NCBI RefSeq assembly: GCF_029814175.1 | Contig: NZ_CP122312.1 | Location: 744,001 to 808,000, forward strand | Reading direction: 5' to 3' | Origin: Halospeciosus flavus | GTDB lineage: Archaea > Halobacteriota > Halobacteria > Halobacteriales > Halobacteriaceae | DNA length: 64,000 nucleotides | Part shown: piece by piece, positions 26,233 through 34,346 of the stretch | Layout of the letters: every line of letters starts with the position of its first letter | Position numbering within the stretch: the first letter of the stretch is position 1 | Notes under the pieces: model-generated | The model's input: only the letters and a program-made list of their open reading frames with translations | Told to the model about the DNA's origin: nothing | The model's database searches: none | Translations under genes and position numbers: made by a program

Positions 26233-26937
26233 TCACCCGCCGAGGAAGTCCTGGCGGACCTGCTCGTCGTGGAGCAACACTTCGCCCTGATCGACGTAGC
26301 GGTTCTCGCCGTTCGCGAGGACGTAGCCGCGGTCGCAGCGCCGCAGCGCCTCCTTCGCGTTCTGTTCGACCATCAGGATGGCCGTGCCGTCGTCGTTGAT
26401 GGCGTCGATGCGGTCGAACATGTCGGCGACGAGGTCGGGGGCGAGTCCCGCCGAGGGCTCGTCGAGGAGCAATAGCGAGGGTTCGAGCATCAGCGCACGG
26501 CCCATCGCGAGCATCTGTCGCTGGCCGCCGCTCATCGTCCCCGCCTTCTGGTCCTGGCGTTCGCGGAGGATGGGGAACCGGTCGAAGACGGCTTCGAGGG
26601 CGTCCTCGGGGACCTCGTCGAGGATGTACGCGCCCATCTCCAGGTTCTCGCGCACCGTGAGCGACGCGAAGACGTTGTCGTTCTGCGGGACGTAGCTGAT
26701 TCCCTCGTGGATGATCTGCTCGGGGGCGAGTCCGGTGATGTCCGACCCCTCGAACGTCACCGTCCCGCCCATGTGGGACGTGAGTCCGAAGACCGACTTC
26801 ATCAGTGTCGACTTGCCGGCGCCGTTCGGGCCGACGATGGTGACGTACTCGCCGTCGTCGACAACCATGTCGACGTCGGTGAGGATCTGGAGGTCGCCGT
26901 AGCCCGCGTCGAGACCCTCGACCGCGAGCAGGCTCAT
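26233..26937 (-). CDS. livF: Branched-chain amino acid ABC transporter ATPase LivF
   Basis: A 234-residue cytoplasmic ATPase. Walker A is GPNGAGKST near residue 37; the Q-loop is YVPQNDNVF; the signature is MSGGQRQML; Walker B is LLLLDEPSAGLAP; the H-loop is replaced by the family's usual LMVEQNA. The start overlaps the livG stop by 4 nt (ATGA). It is the last gene of livHMGF, transcribed right to left. The transported substrate is only inferred from the family; urea or other amides are also possible for this group. Confidence 0.92.
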   Translation of the reverse strand: MSLLAVEGLDAGYGDLQILTDVDMVVDDGEYVTIVGPNGAGKSTLMKSVFGLTSHMGGTVTFEGSDITGLAPEQIIHEGISYVPQNDNVFASLTVRENLEMGAYILDEVPEDALEAVFDRFPILRERQDQKAGTMSGGQRQMLAMGRALMLEPSLLLLDEPSAGLAPDLVADMFDRIDAINDDGTAILMVEQNAKEALRRCDRGYVLANGENRYVDQGEVLLHDEQVRQDFLGG

Positions 26938-27812
26938 ACGTTCCCCCCGAGGTAGGCCTCGACGACTTCTTCGTTCGCTTTGATTTCCGCAGGGGTCCCC
27001 TCGGTGAGGACGCGCCCCTGGTGGAGGACGATGACGTGTTCGCAGTTCTCCATGATGAGGTCCATGTCGTGTTCGACGAGCAGGAACGTGTAGCCCCGCT
27101 CGCGGAGTGTGTGAATGTGTTCGACGAGGCGGCGTTCGAGCGAGGGGTTGACCCCCGCGAACGGTTCGTCGAGGAGGAGGACGTCCGGGTCGGTCAGGAG
27201 GGCGCGCGCGAGTTCCAGGAGTTTGCGCTGCCCGCCCGAGAGGTTCTCGGCGTACTCCTCGGCGATGTGGTCGATCTCGAAGAATTCCAGGGTCTCCCAC
27301 ACCCGTTCGAGGAGTTCCGCTTCTTGGTCGACGACGCGGCCGCGGAGCCCCGGCGTCACGGACCGCCAGAGTTGCTCGCCGATCTGGTTCTGCGGGGCGA
27401 GCATCATGTTCTCGAGGACGGTCATCTCTCCGAGTTCGCGGGCGATCTGGAACGTCCGGACCATCCCGCGACCGGCCACCTGGTGTGGTTCGAGCCCCGT
27501 GACGTCCTCGCCATTGAAAGTCACCGACCCCGAATCGGGCTGGTGGACACCCGTGATGAGGTTGAACGTCGTCGACTTGCCGGCGCCGTTCGGTCCGATG
27601 AGGCCGGTCAGGGTGCCGCGTTCCACACGGAAGGTCGCGCCGTCGACGGCCGTGATACCGCCGAACGACTTCCGGAGGTTGTCCACCTGGAGTGGGTACT
27701 CGTGGTCGGCGGCGAGGTTCGGGTCGCCCGTCGCGAGGGTCACGTTCGCGTCCATCGACTCGTCGGGGTCGGGCGCCCCCTTGCCGCCGCCCGTACGTGT
27801 CTGGTCAGTCAT
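26934..27812 (-). CDS. livG: Branched-chain amino acid ABC transporter ATPase LivG
   Basis: A 292-residue ATPase: a polar N-terminal extension of about 40 residues (MTDQTRTGGGKGAPDPDESM and on), then LQVDNLRKSFGGITAVDGAT, Walker A GPNGAGKST, signature LSGGQRKLLELARAL, Walker B VLLLDEPFAGVNP and the H-loop VEHDMDLIM. The tail EEVVEAYLGGNV is typical of LivG. It overlaps livM by 8 nt and livF by 4 nt. Confidence 0.93.
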   Translation of the reverse strand: MTDQTRTGGGKGAPDPDESMDANVTLATGDPNLAADHEYPLQVDNLRKSFGGITAVDGATFRVERGTLTGLIGPNGAGKSTTFNLITGVHQPDSGSVTFNGEDVTGLEPHQVAGRGMVRTFQIARELGEMTVLENMMLAPQNQIGEQLWRSVTPGLRGRVVDQEAELLERVWETLEFFEIDHIAEEYAENLSGGQRKLLELARALLTDPDVLLLDEPFAGVNPSLERRLVEHIHTLRERGYTFLLVEHDMDLIMENCEHVIVLHQGRVLTEGTPAEIKANEEVVEAYLGGNV

Positions 27813-29142
27813 CGTGCTTACCCTCCACGCCGCCGTCGGCGGCCCGTGGCGTCGTCCCGCGAGTTCTGGACGAGAGGTCGATACTCGCCGCCGTCTCCTT
27901 GCGATGGCCGAGCAGTCCCTCGGGTCGGTTGTGCATCAACCAGACGAGCACCAACCCCATGATGACGAGTTGGAGTTGGCGGATGCTGTCGAGGGTGTAC
28001 CAGACGAACGGCAGCGGGTCACCCTGGCCGAGGAGCGGCGCGACGGCGGGGCCGAACCCGCTGGGTGCGCTCGCCTGCGGGAGGACGGCTTCGAGGAGGT
28101 TCTTCACGTAGCGTGGTCCCTGGTAGAGGACGGCCGCGAAGATGGCGCCACCGAGCACGCTACCCGTGTTCGAACCGGCGCCGCCGATGATGAGCGCGAT
28201 CCACACGAAGAAGGTGATGCGCGGGCGGAACGTGTTGGGCGTCACCGCGCCCTGGGACATGAACCAGAGGATACCGGCGAGCCCCATGAGCGCACAGCCG
28301 AGCATGAACGCCTTGATCTTGAAGCGATTGGTGTCCTTTCCGAGGGAGTTGGCGGCGGTCTCGTCCTCGCGGATGGCCTTGAGGACGCGCCCGAACGGGG
28401 ACTCGCCGGTCCGCTTCAGCAGCCAGTAGTAGGCGACGACGAAGCCCAGCAGGAGGACGCCGTAGACGAGTCCGTCGACGACCGGCTTCGGGTTGTTCGG
28501 GATGAAGGCGCGGAAGCCGTCGACGAGTCCGAGGTAGGCTCTCTGGAGTCCGACGGCCGAGAAGAACGCTGCGAGCGGGTCCTGGTAGTCGAGGATGACG
28601 CCCGACCCGCCACCGAAGCCGACGAGGCGGCCGAACAGCTCGAACTTCTGGAACTCAGAAGAGAGCAGCGTGAACCGGACGATCTCGGAGGTGGCGATGG
28701 TGACGATGGCGAGGTAGTCCGCCCGGAGGCGGAGCGCCGGTAGTGCGACGACGAGTCCGAGCAGAGCCGCCGCGGCCATCCCGACGGCGATGCCGACGGG
28801 GAGCGGGAGACCGAGACCACCGACCTGCGCCGCGCTGCCGGGCTGGTAGATCGGCTTCGAGACAAGCGCCATGACGTAGATGCCGACCGCCATGAAGCCG
28901 ACGATGCCGATGTTGAACAGCCCCGTGTACCCCCAGTGGAGGTTGAGCGAGAGCGAGAGGATGGCGAACACCCCGATGTAGAACGTCAGCACGGCGATCG
29001 CGTTCAACTGCCCGCGCAGCGAGTAGCCGAGCACGACGCCCGAGAGGACGTAGGCGAGGTAGAGCGCGCCGAGCACCGCGGCGACGAGTTTCACGTCACC
29101 GTCGAGCAGTCGGTCGAGGACGGAAGCCCGTTCGGCGCTCAT
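27805..29142 (-). CDS. livM: Branched-chain amino acid ABC transporter permease LivM
   Basis: A 445-residue membrane permease with about ten hydrophobic segments, for example LVAAVLGALYLAYVLSGVVL, LTFYIGVFAILSLSLNLHWG and ITFFVWIALIIGGAGSNTGS. The EAA-like loop reads FGRVLKAIREDETAANSLG. The C-terminal polar tail of about 30 residues follows the final helix. The start overlaps livH by 4 nt. Confidence 0.92.
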   Translation of the reverse strand: MSAERASVLDRLLDGDVKLVAAVLGALYLAYVLSGVVLGYSLRGQLNAIAVLTFYIGVFAILSLSLNLHWGYTGLFNIGIVGFMAVGIYVMALVSKPIYQPGSAAQVGGLGLPLPVGIAVGMAAAALLGLVVALPALRLRADYLAIVTIATSEIVRFTLLSSEFQKFELFGRLVGFGGGSGVILDYQDPLAAFFSAVGLQRAYLGLVDGFRAFIPNNPKPVVDGLVYGVLLLGFVVAYYWLLKRTGESPFGRVLKAIREDETAANSLGKDTNRFKIKAFMLGCALMGLAGILWFMSQGAVTPNTFRPRITFFVWIALIIGGAGSNTGSVLGGAIFAAVLYQGPRYVKNLLEAVLPQASAPSGFGPAVAPLLGQGDPLPFVWYTLDSIRQLQLVIMGLVLVWLMHNRPEGLLGHRKETAASIDLSSRTRGTTPRAADGGVEGKHDD

Positions 29143-30245
29143 GCGGTCGTCCTCCCGGCGAAGAGCCCCTTCGGTTTCACGAGCAGGATGACGATCATCA
29201 CGAGAAACGCGGCCGCGCGTGCGAACGCCGACGGGATCCAGAGGACGGACATCGAGGCGGTGAGACCGATGACGAGTCCGCCGGCGATGGCGCCGTAGAT
29301 GGAACCGATGCCGCCGAGGATGACCGCGGCGAAGATGAGCAACAGGAGGAGCCACCCGTCGTTGAAGCCGAGGGTCCCCTTCCAGAGGACGAACATGTAG
29401 CCGGCGACGCCGGTGAGACCGCCGCCGATGACCCACGTCGCCTCGATGACTCGCTCGGTCGGGATGCCGGTGATGCGTGCGAGGTCCTCGTTGTCGGCCA
29501 TCGCGCGCATCGACTTCCCGAGCTTGGTGAGTTGGAGGAGGAGGTGGACGCCGAGCATCAGCGCGCCGGCGACGGCGGCGAGCGCCAGGTCGTGCGTGGA
29601 GACGTAGACGGCGCCGTCGACCAGGTGGATCTGGTACTGCGGGGGGCTGGCTGTCGTCCCGCGGACGTCCGACCCGAAGACGAACTGGAGCAGGTAGCGG
29701 AGCGCGAAGGCGACCCCCACGCTCGCGATGAGGAGCGTGATACCGCCGGCGTCGCGGATCGGTGCGAAGACGGTCCTGTCGACGGCGAGCGCCAGCCCCA
29801 CCGCGAACACGCCCGCGACGAGTGCACCGGCGAGGACGGCGAACGGCGTGTTCAATACGTTGATACCGAGCGCGCCGCCGAAGACGGTCCCGCCCGCGCC
29901 GACGAGGACGAGCGACCCGACGTCGGCCCGTCCGAGTCCGGCGACGACGTACGTCGTGGCCCACCCGGCGAAGGCACCGCTGGTGATGTAGTCGCCGTGT
30001 GCGAAGTTCGCGAAGTTCAGAATACTGTACGTCATCGAGAGCCCGACGCCCGCGAGACCGATGACCAGCCCGCGCATGAGCCCGTCCCAGGCGAGCGACC
30101 CGAGGTCGTGAAACTGTATCGTTCCGGTCGCGAGCCCGCGGACGAGGTCTCCCACCAGGAGGACCACGACGAGCCCGAGAACGAGCGTCCCCGGCCGGTC
30201 CACCACTGTCTGGCGGGTACGCGAGTATGTGTTAGCTATTCCCAT
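29139..30245 (-). CDS. livH: Branched-chain amino acid ABC transporter permease LivH
   Basis: A 368-residue membrane permease, first gene of the transporter operon. Signature regions are AGVGLSMTYSILNFANFAHGDYI (residues about 65-87, abbreviated), the EAA-like GKSMRAMADNEDLARITGI, and VILGGIGSIYGAIAGGLVIG near the end. About eight to nine transmembrane segments. A TATA-like ttatag (plus-strand ctataa at 30282-30287) lies about 38 nt upstream of the ATG, leaving a short leader. No substrate-binding gene sits upstream, so the convergent permuted protein at 24403 is the likely partner. Confidence 0.92.
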   Translation of the reverse strand: MGIANTYSRTRQTVVDRPGTLVLGLVVVLLVGDLVRGLATGTIQFHDLGSLAWDGLMRGLVIGLAGVGLSMTYSILNFANFAHGDYITSGAFAGWATTYVVAGLGRADVGSLVLVGAGGTVFGGALGINVLNTPFAVLAGALVAGVFAVGLALAVDRTVFAPIRDAGGITLLIASVGVAFALRYLLQFVFGSDVRGTTASPPQYQIHLVDGAVYVSTHDLALAAVAGALMLGVHLLLQLTKLGKSMRAMADNEDLARITGIPTERVIEATWVIGGGLTGVAGYMFVLWKGTLGFNDGWLLLLLIFAAVILGGIGSIYGAIAGGLVIGLTASMSVLWIPSAFARAAAFLVMIVILLVKPKGLFAGRTTA

Positions 30246-30382
30246 GTTCTACTATCCCTAAGTGCATTGGCACCGTGAAGCAGCTATAAGCCTTTCGCAG
30301 AATCGGCTGTAGCGTGCCGTACACGGGGGATACCGACAGGTACGGCGGACGACACGTTCCCGGCGGGAGGTGTGACGACCCC

Positions 30383-30949
30383 TCAGACGCCCTGGCAGTC
30401 GGTGCAGACGAGCTGGCCGTTACGGTTCGAGAGCGAGTCGCTGAGCGACCCACACACCTCACAAATACTCTGTCGCGAGAAGACGTCGACGTCGGTCCCG
30501 CCGTTCGTCCGTACGTCCGCGGCGTGGTTGGTCTCGCCCTCGGGTGCGACGGTCTCCACGTCTGCCGCCGCGCTCGTCTCCGCCCCTCTCGCGTGGACGA
30601 GGTCGCGGACGTGGACGAGTCCGAGGACGCCGGTCCCGTCGGCGACGAGGAGGTGGTCGGTCCCGTGCTGGCGCATCGTCGCAAGCGCGTCGTCCACTCT
30701 CGCCTCCGGTCTGAGCGTCGCTGGTGGGTCGTCCATCACGTCGGCCGCGGTCGCGTCCCCGCCGCCCTCGAGGACGTGTTCGAGTAACACCCCCGCGGTG
30801 AGGAACCCCACCGGCTCTTCGCCCCTGAGCACGACGGCGGCGTCGGCGTCTTCCTCGCAGAGGAGCGTGCCGACTTCCCGGGGGGCGTCCGATTCGGTCG
30901 CGCCGACGAAGTCACGAGTCATCACGTCGCGGAGTGCGATTCTATCCAT
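30383..30949 (-). CDS. CBS-pair protein with C-terminal zinc ribbon
   Basis: A 188-residue cytoplasmic protein. Two CBS motifs bind adenine nucleotides in most families: ALRDVMTRDFVGATESDAPR and TAADVMDDPPATLRPEARVD, with GVLGLVHVRDLVHARG. The C-terminus has a zinc ribbon CEVCGSLSDSLSNRNGQLVC plus TDC. A TATA-like ccttttag (plus strand 30974-30981) is about 28 nt before the start at 30949, so the in-frame ATG five codons upstream is less likely. Ligand and target unknown. Confidence 0.82.
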   Translation of the reverse strand: MDRIALRDVMTRDFVGATESDAPREVGTLLCEEDADAAVVLRGEEPVGFLTAGVLLEHVLEGGGDATAADVMDDPPATLRPEARVDDALATMRQHGTDHLLVADGTGVLGLVHVRDLVHARGAETSAAADVETVAPEGETNHAADVRTNGGTDVDVFSRQSICEVCGSLSDSLSNRNGQLVCTDCQGV

Positions 30950-31077
30950 GGTATCGAGTAACAAAGATTCGGACTAAAAGGTATCCCCGGTACGTTCAAG
31001 CGTCCACGGGACGAACCTCCAGAGTCACGGCGTCGAAACGAGAGATTGAAACCCGACTCGCCACTCTAGCGTAGACG

Positions 31078-31749
31078 ATGACCATCCCCTCGTTCGCCAT
31101 CGGCATCGCCGGGGGCACCGGCGCCGGGAAGACCACCGTCGCCAGGGAGATCAGCGAGAACGTCGGGGAGTCGGTGACGCTCGTCGCCCTCGACAACTAC
31201 TACGAGGACCTGAGCCACATGGCGTTCGAGGAACGGGCCAACGTCAACTACGACCACCCCTCGGCCTTCGAGTGGGAACTCCTCCGGGAGCACCTCGACG
31301 CTCTCCTCTCCGGACAGGCCATCGAGATGCCCCAGTACGACTTCTCCGAACACCTCCGGAAGGACGAGACGGTCCACGTCGAACCCGGCGAGGTGATCAT
31401 CCTCGAAGGAATCCTCGCGCTCTACGACGACGACGTCAACGACATGCTCGACCTCCACATCTACGTGGAGACGGACGCCGACGTACGCATCCTCCGGCGC
31501 ATCGAACGCGACGTCGTCGACCGCGGGCGCGACCTCGAAGGCGTCATGGACCAGTACCTCTCGACGGTGAAACCGATGCACGAGCAGTTCATCGAACCGA
31601 CGAAGAAACACGCGGACATCATCATCCCCGAGGGGGCGAACTCGATGGCGGTCACCCTCCTCGAGGAGAAGGTCCAGGCCGAGTCCGGGAACGTCGCCGA
31701 GTGGGCGGCCCGCGAGGCCGACCTCGACACGTCGGAGCGCTCGCGCTAG
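31078..31749 (+). CDS. udk: Uridine kinase
   Basis: A 223-residue P-loop kinase that phosphorylates uridine and cytidine in pyrimidine salvage. Walker A GGTGAGKTT is at residues 12-20; then LVALDNYYEDLSHM, YDHPSAFEWELLREHLDAL, DFSEHLRK and IILEGILALYDDDVNDM; the lid region has RILRRIERDVVDRGR. All are typical of Udk. It is divergent from the CBS gene, with 128 nt between starts. Confidence 0.92.
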   Translation: MTIPSFAIGIAGGTGAGKTTVAREISENVGESVTLVALDNYYEDLSHMAFEERANVNYDHPSAFEWELLREHLDALLSGQAIEMPQYDFSEHLRKDETVHVEPGEVIILEGILALYDDDVNDMLDLHIYVETDADVRILRRIERDVVDRGRDLEGVMDQYLSTVKPMHEQFIEPTKKHADIIIPEGANSMAVTLLEEKVQAESGNVAEWAAREADLDTSERSR

Positions 31750-31781
31750 ACGTCGCGAAACCGGGAGAGAACGGAGACTGC

Positions 31782-32126
31782 TCAGGCGCGCTGCTCGGCG
31801 GACTTCCCCTGCGGGTGGTAGTCCCACAGGTCGCCGCGGCGCATCGCGCGCCCGACGGCCTTGTGGAACTCGACTTTCGTCTCGACTTCGTCTTCTTCGA
31901 CGTGGTCGAAGATGTCTGCGACGGAGACGACCTTCTTGTAGTTGATGCGGACGGGCCACTCGCCGTACTCCTCGACGAACGCGTCGAGGTCGAGCGGGTA
32001 GTCCTCGCCCTCTTCGGTCATCTTCGAGAGAACGGCCATCCCGTACTTGCGGCCGCCCTCGCTCCCCTTCTCGCCGTCGGGGTCGTGGGGCCAATCCCGC
32101 CCCGAAGGGTCCATCATCTCGGGCAT
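31782..32126 (-). CDS. DUF5785-like conserved haloarchaeal protein
   Basis: A 114-residue acidic protein: MPEMMDPSGRDWPHDPDGEK, then DAFVEEYGEWPVRINYKKVV and DIFDHVEEDEVETKVEFHKA. Likely the haloarchaeal DUF5785 family (from memory). It has no membrane segments. The start at 32126 is used; upstream in-frame codons enter the palindromic element at 32192. Function unknown. Confidence 0.65.
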   Translation of the reverse strand: MPEMMDPSGRDWPHDPDGEKGSEGGRKYGMAVLSKMTEEGEDYPLDLDAFVEEYGEWPVRINYKKVVSVADIFDHVEEDEVETKVEFHKAVGRAMRRGDLWDYHPQGKSAEQRA

Positions 32127-32191
32127 ACCCGAGAGTGTGACAGGCAACGCCAAAACGGTTGCCCATTGTCGGCGGTCCCGCGTGACGGAGA

Positions 32192-32221
32192 CAGTTGAAC
32201 AGTTGTACAATCGTTCAACTG
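32192..32221. promoter_or_regulatory. Palindromic element, copy B
   Basis: A perfect inverted repeat, ACAGTTGAAC then 12 nt then GTTCAACTGT (outer limits 32191-32222), with the core AGTTGTACAATCG. It equals copy A (12267-12296) at 28 of 30 positions. It lies 66 nt upstream of the DUF5785-like start and 49 nt past the 3' end of tRNA-Ser. Confidence 0.6.
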
Positions 32222-32270
32222 TTTCGACGACGCGGAGCCGAGACTACGCGCCGTGATTCTCGGGAGAATG

Positions 32271-32352
32271 CGGTGAGGCTGGGATTCGAACCCAGGAGGC
32301 TGACGCCACCGGTTTTCAAGACCGGCGCAATAGGCCGCTCTGCCACCTCACC
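32271..32352 (-). tRNA. tRNA-Ser (anticodon TGA)
   Basis: Minus strand: acceptor GGTGAGG pairs with CCTCACC, discriminator G. The anticodon arm CCGGT-CTTGAAA-ACCGG gives TGA, reading UCA serine codons. A long class II variable arm (GGCGTCAGCCTCC region) and T-arm TGGG-TTCGAAT-CCCA complete the cloverleaf. No intron; CCA not encoded. Confidence 0.95.
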
Positions 32353-32392
32353 TCGCTCGGCACTATCGCCTGCCGGCAGTAAGACCTGTCGA

Positions 32393-33154
32393 TTACCCCT
32401 GTGCGAGCACGGGGCCGTCGTCGCCGTCGCGCACCCGGAGGTCGAGGCTGTCGAGGTACGTCGCCGTGTACTCGGGGACGATGCGGCCGGCGGCGCGGCG
32501 CGCGCGGAGGTGGACGAGCAGCGAGAGGAGGTCGTCTCCCGTCGTCACGGTGACGTGCTCCTCGACGAAGTCGACGTCGAGGCCGGCGTCGCGGGCGCGG
32601 CGGGTGAGCGTCTCCAGTTCGGGGGTGGTGTAGGCGCCCGCGAAGTCGATGGGGTCGGAGAAGGCGGCGTAGTGGACCTCGCCGCCCGTACCGGGGCCGA
32701 GCACGACGTCGCGCTGGCGGAGTTTCATCGCCGCGCTGTCGAGGTCCTTGCGGGCGAGGAGGGGTGCGACGGGGTCGAGGACGGCCACGGACGTCTCGCC
32801 CTCCTCTTCGAGGAGGTGGGTGACGGTGTTGCCGGCGCGCGCGTCGTAGGTCGACCCGACCTGCACCTCGTAGCGGACTGCCTCGGCGTCCTCGGGCGGG
32901 AGCACCTCCTCGACGTACCCCCGGAGTTCCGCCTCAACCGACTCGCCGGTCGTGTAGGCGTCGGGGAGGAGGTCCTCGGGGCGGTAGTTGACGAGCGTCG
33001 GCCCGCCGCTGTCGGCCGCCGACGAGACGAGGTCCTGGAACATCGCGCGGTAGAGGCCGGCGGCCGCCGCCTCGTCGAGCGGCGACGTCTCGACGAGACG
33101 CGAGAGTACCAGGCCCTCGCGAGGCGGGTCGGCCATCAGGACGTTGACGGTCAT
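32393..33154 (-). CDS. Conserved haloarchaeal protein, possible nucleotidyltransferase-like fold
   Basis: A 253-residue protein starting MTVNVLMADPPREGLVLSRL, with LVNYRPEDLLPDA, VQVGSTYDARAGNTVTHLLE, then VVLGPGTGGEVHYAAFSDPI and a late ARDAGLDVDFVEEHVTVTTG. The arrangement of a short acidic start, GPGTGG and late Asp-rich segment recalls DUF2064/GT-A-type nucleotide-sugar transferase folds, but key residues are not clear to me. No membrane segments. Function is not assigned. Confidence 0.6.
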   Translation of the reverse strand: MTVNVLMADPPREGLVLSRLVETSPLDEAAAAGLYRAMFQDLVSSAADSGGPTLVNYRPEDLLPDAYTTGESVEAELRGYVEEVLPPEDAEAVRYEVQVGSTYDARAGNTVTHLLEEEGETSVAVLDPVAPLLARKDLDSAAMKLRQRDVVLGPGTGGEVHYAAFSDPIDFAGAYTTPELETLTRRARDAGLDVDFVEEHVTVTTGDDLLSLLVHLRARRAAGRIVPEYTATYLDSLDLRVRDGDDGPVLAQG

Positions 33155-33419
33155 GGCGGAACGTGGACGCGCCCGCCGCTTGAAAGACGCGGTCGGCGGC
33201 GGGGCGAGAACGGGACCGGAGTGACGCCCGATCCCGGCGAAAACGGCGGCGACGGCCGACGAGTGTCAGTCTCGGCCGGTCGTCGGCCCAGGGGGAGTGG
33301 GCCGACGGTGGAAGAGGTCGACGTGACGCGACGCGGCCGGCGTGGGGAGGTGGGCCGCGTCGGCGTCGTGAGAGTGTCAGTCTCGGAGTGTCAGTTGGTC
33401 AGTGTGTCTGTCCGGGAAC

Positions 33420-33554
33420 TCAGGGACCGAGCGAGCCACAACCCCAGACGGCCAGCGTGGACTGAACCTGGGAGAGGGCGACTGCGCTCGTGAACAGCGC
33501 GCCGACGGCTTTCGGGTGTTGTGCGACCGCGTTCTGCAGGGCCTTGCGAGCCAT
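33420..33554 (-). CDS. Small hydrophobic microprotein (DUF7503-like)
   Basis: A 44-residue protein beginning MARKALQNAVAQHPKAVGAL, continuing FTSAVALSQVQSTLAVW and ending GCGSLGP. The HPKAVGALFTSAVALSQ helix resembles a family of haloarchaeal microproteins with an HPRMIGVLFTMLLLLSQ-type core. A TATA-like acttatttta (plus strand 33581-33590) lies about 32 nt upstream, in the most AT-rich patch of this neighbourhood, fitting a leaderless gene. Function unknown. Confidence 0.6.
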   Translation of the reverse strand: MARKALQNAVAQHPKAVGALFTSAVALSQVQSTLAVWGCGSLGP

Positions 33555-33580
33555 CTCATTTCATACAATGAACTGTGTAA

Positions 33581-33590
33581 TAAAATAAGT
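33581..33590 (-). promoter_or_regulatory. TATA-like box for the microprotein
   Basis: Minus-strand acttatttta about 27-36 nt before the ATG at 33554. The surrounding AT-rich stretch 33560-33615 is unusual for the window. Confidence 0.5.
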
Positions 33591-33620
33591 TGCGGTCAAA
33601 TAGAGATGAAATAAAGTCTG

Positions 33621-34253
33621 TTACCGGGAGCGCCGGCCCTTCGTCTGCCGGTAGTCGGTGCCCATGAGGTCGAGGAATCGGGTGACGAACGCCTCTTTCT
33701 GTTCGTCGCTCTGGTTCGCGGGGTGGACCATCGGGACGAGTTCGAAGCCACGCCCGCGGATGGTCGTCCCGTGGTGTTCGACGACGTCGAGGTCCGCGGC
33801 GGGCGTCGTGGTGTACTCCTCGCCGAGCGCGGCGAGCGCGCGTTCGCCGACCGGGACGAGGATCTCGGGGTTGATCATCCGGACGTCGGCGGTGAGGTAG
33901 GGTTCGCACGTCGCGACTTCGTCGTCGGCGGGCGGCCGGTCGGGGTGGCGACACCGCGCGAGGTAGGTGAGGAAGGCGTTGTCGAGTTCCGGTTCCTCGC
34001 TCGACGGCAGGGAGTTGTTCAGACCGAGTTGGCCGAGGATGTCTTGGAAGCGTTCGCCGGCCGCGTCGCCCGTGAACGGCACGCCGGTCCGCTCGGCCCC
34101 CTCGCTCGGTGCCTCCCCGACGAAGACGAAGTCCGCGCCGACGTCGCCGTAGCCGTGGACGACGCGCTCGCGGACGTCACAGAGTCCCTCGCAGTTCCGG
34201 CAGTCCTCGTCCATCCCGTAAGGATTCCGCTGGCTCTCCTGGTGGGCGTCCAT
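33621..34253 (-). CDS. Family 4-type uracil-DNA glycosylase
   Basis: Removes uracil from DNA to start base-excision repair. The 210-residue protein has motif 1 GEAPSEGAERTGVPFTGDAA near residue 47 and motif 2-like VPMVHPANQ near residue 173. Cysteines for the [4Fe-4S] cluster are CRNC near residues 18-21 and the pair in ARCRHPDRPPADDEVATC. The GEAPSE start differs slightly from GEAPG of the best-known members. Confidence 0.88.
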   Translation of the reverse strand: MDAHQESQRNPYGMDEDCRNCEGLCDVRERVVHGYGDVGADFVFVGEAPSEGAERTGVPFTGDAAGERFQDILGQLGLNNSLPSSEEPELDNAFLTYLARCRHPDRPPADDEVATCEPYLTADVRMINPEILVPVGERALAALGEEYTTTPAADLDVVEHHGTTIRGRGFELVPMVHPANQSDEQKEAFVTRFLDLMGTDYRQTKGRRSR

Positions 34254-34346
34254 CTACGGGAGGGTTACCCACGCGCGCGTAAAAGTGGCCTGGAGGGGCG
34301 TCGAGGCGGGAGAAAGGCTTTGCCGGTCGGTCGGGACAGTTCGAGT

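Noticed and set aside
33377..33568. A 63-residue minus-strand frame covering the microprotein
   Set aside because: It is Arg/Ser/Pro-rich with no pattern and is out of frame with the MARKALQNAV frame that has the hydrophobic helix and the better promoter spacing.
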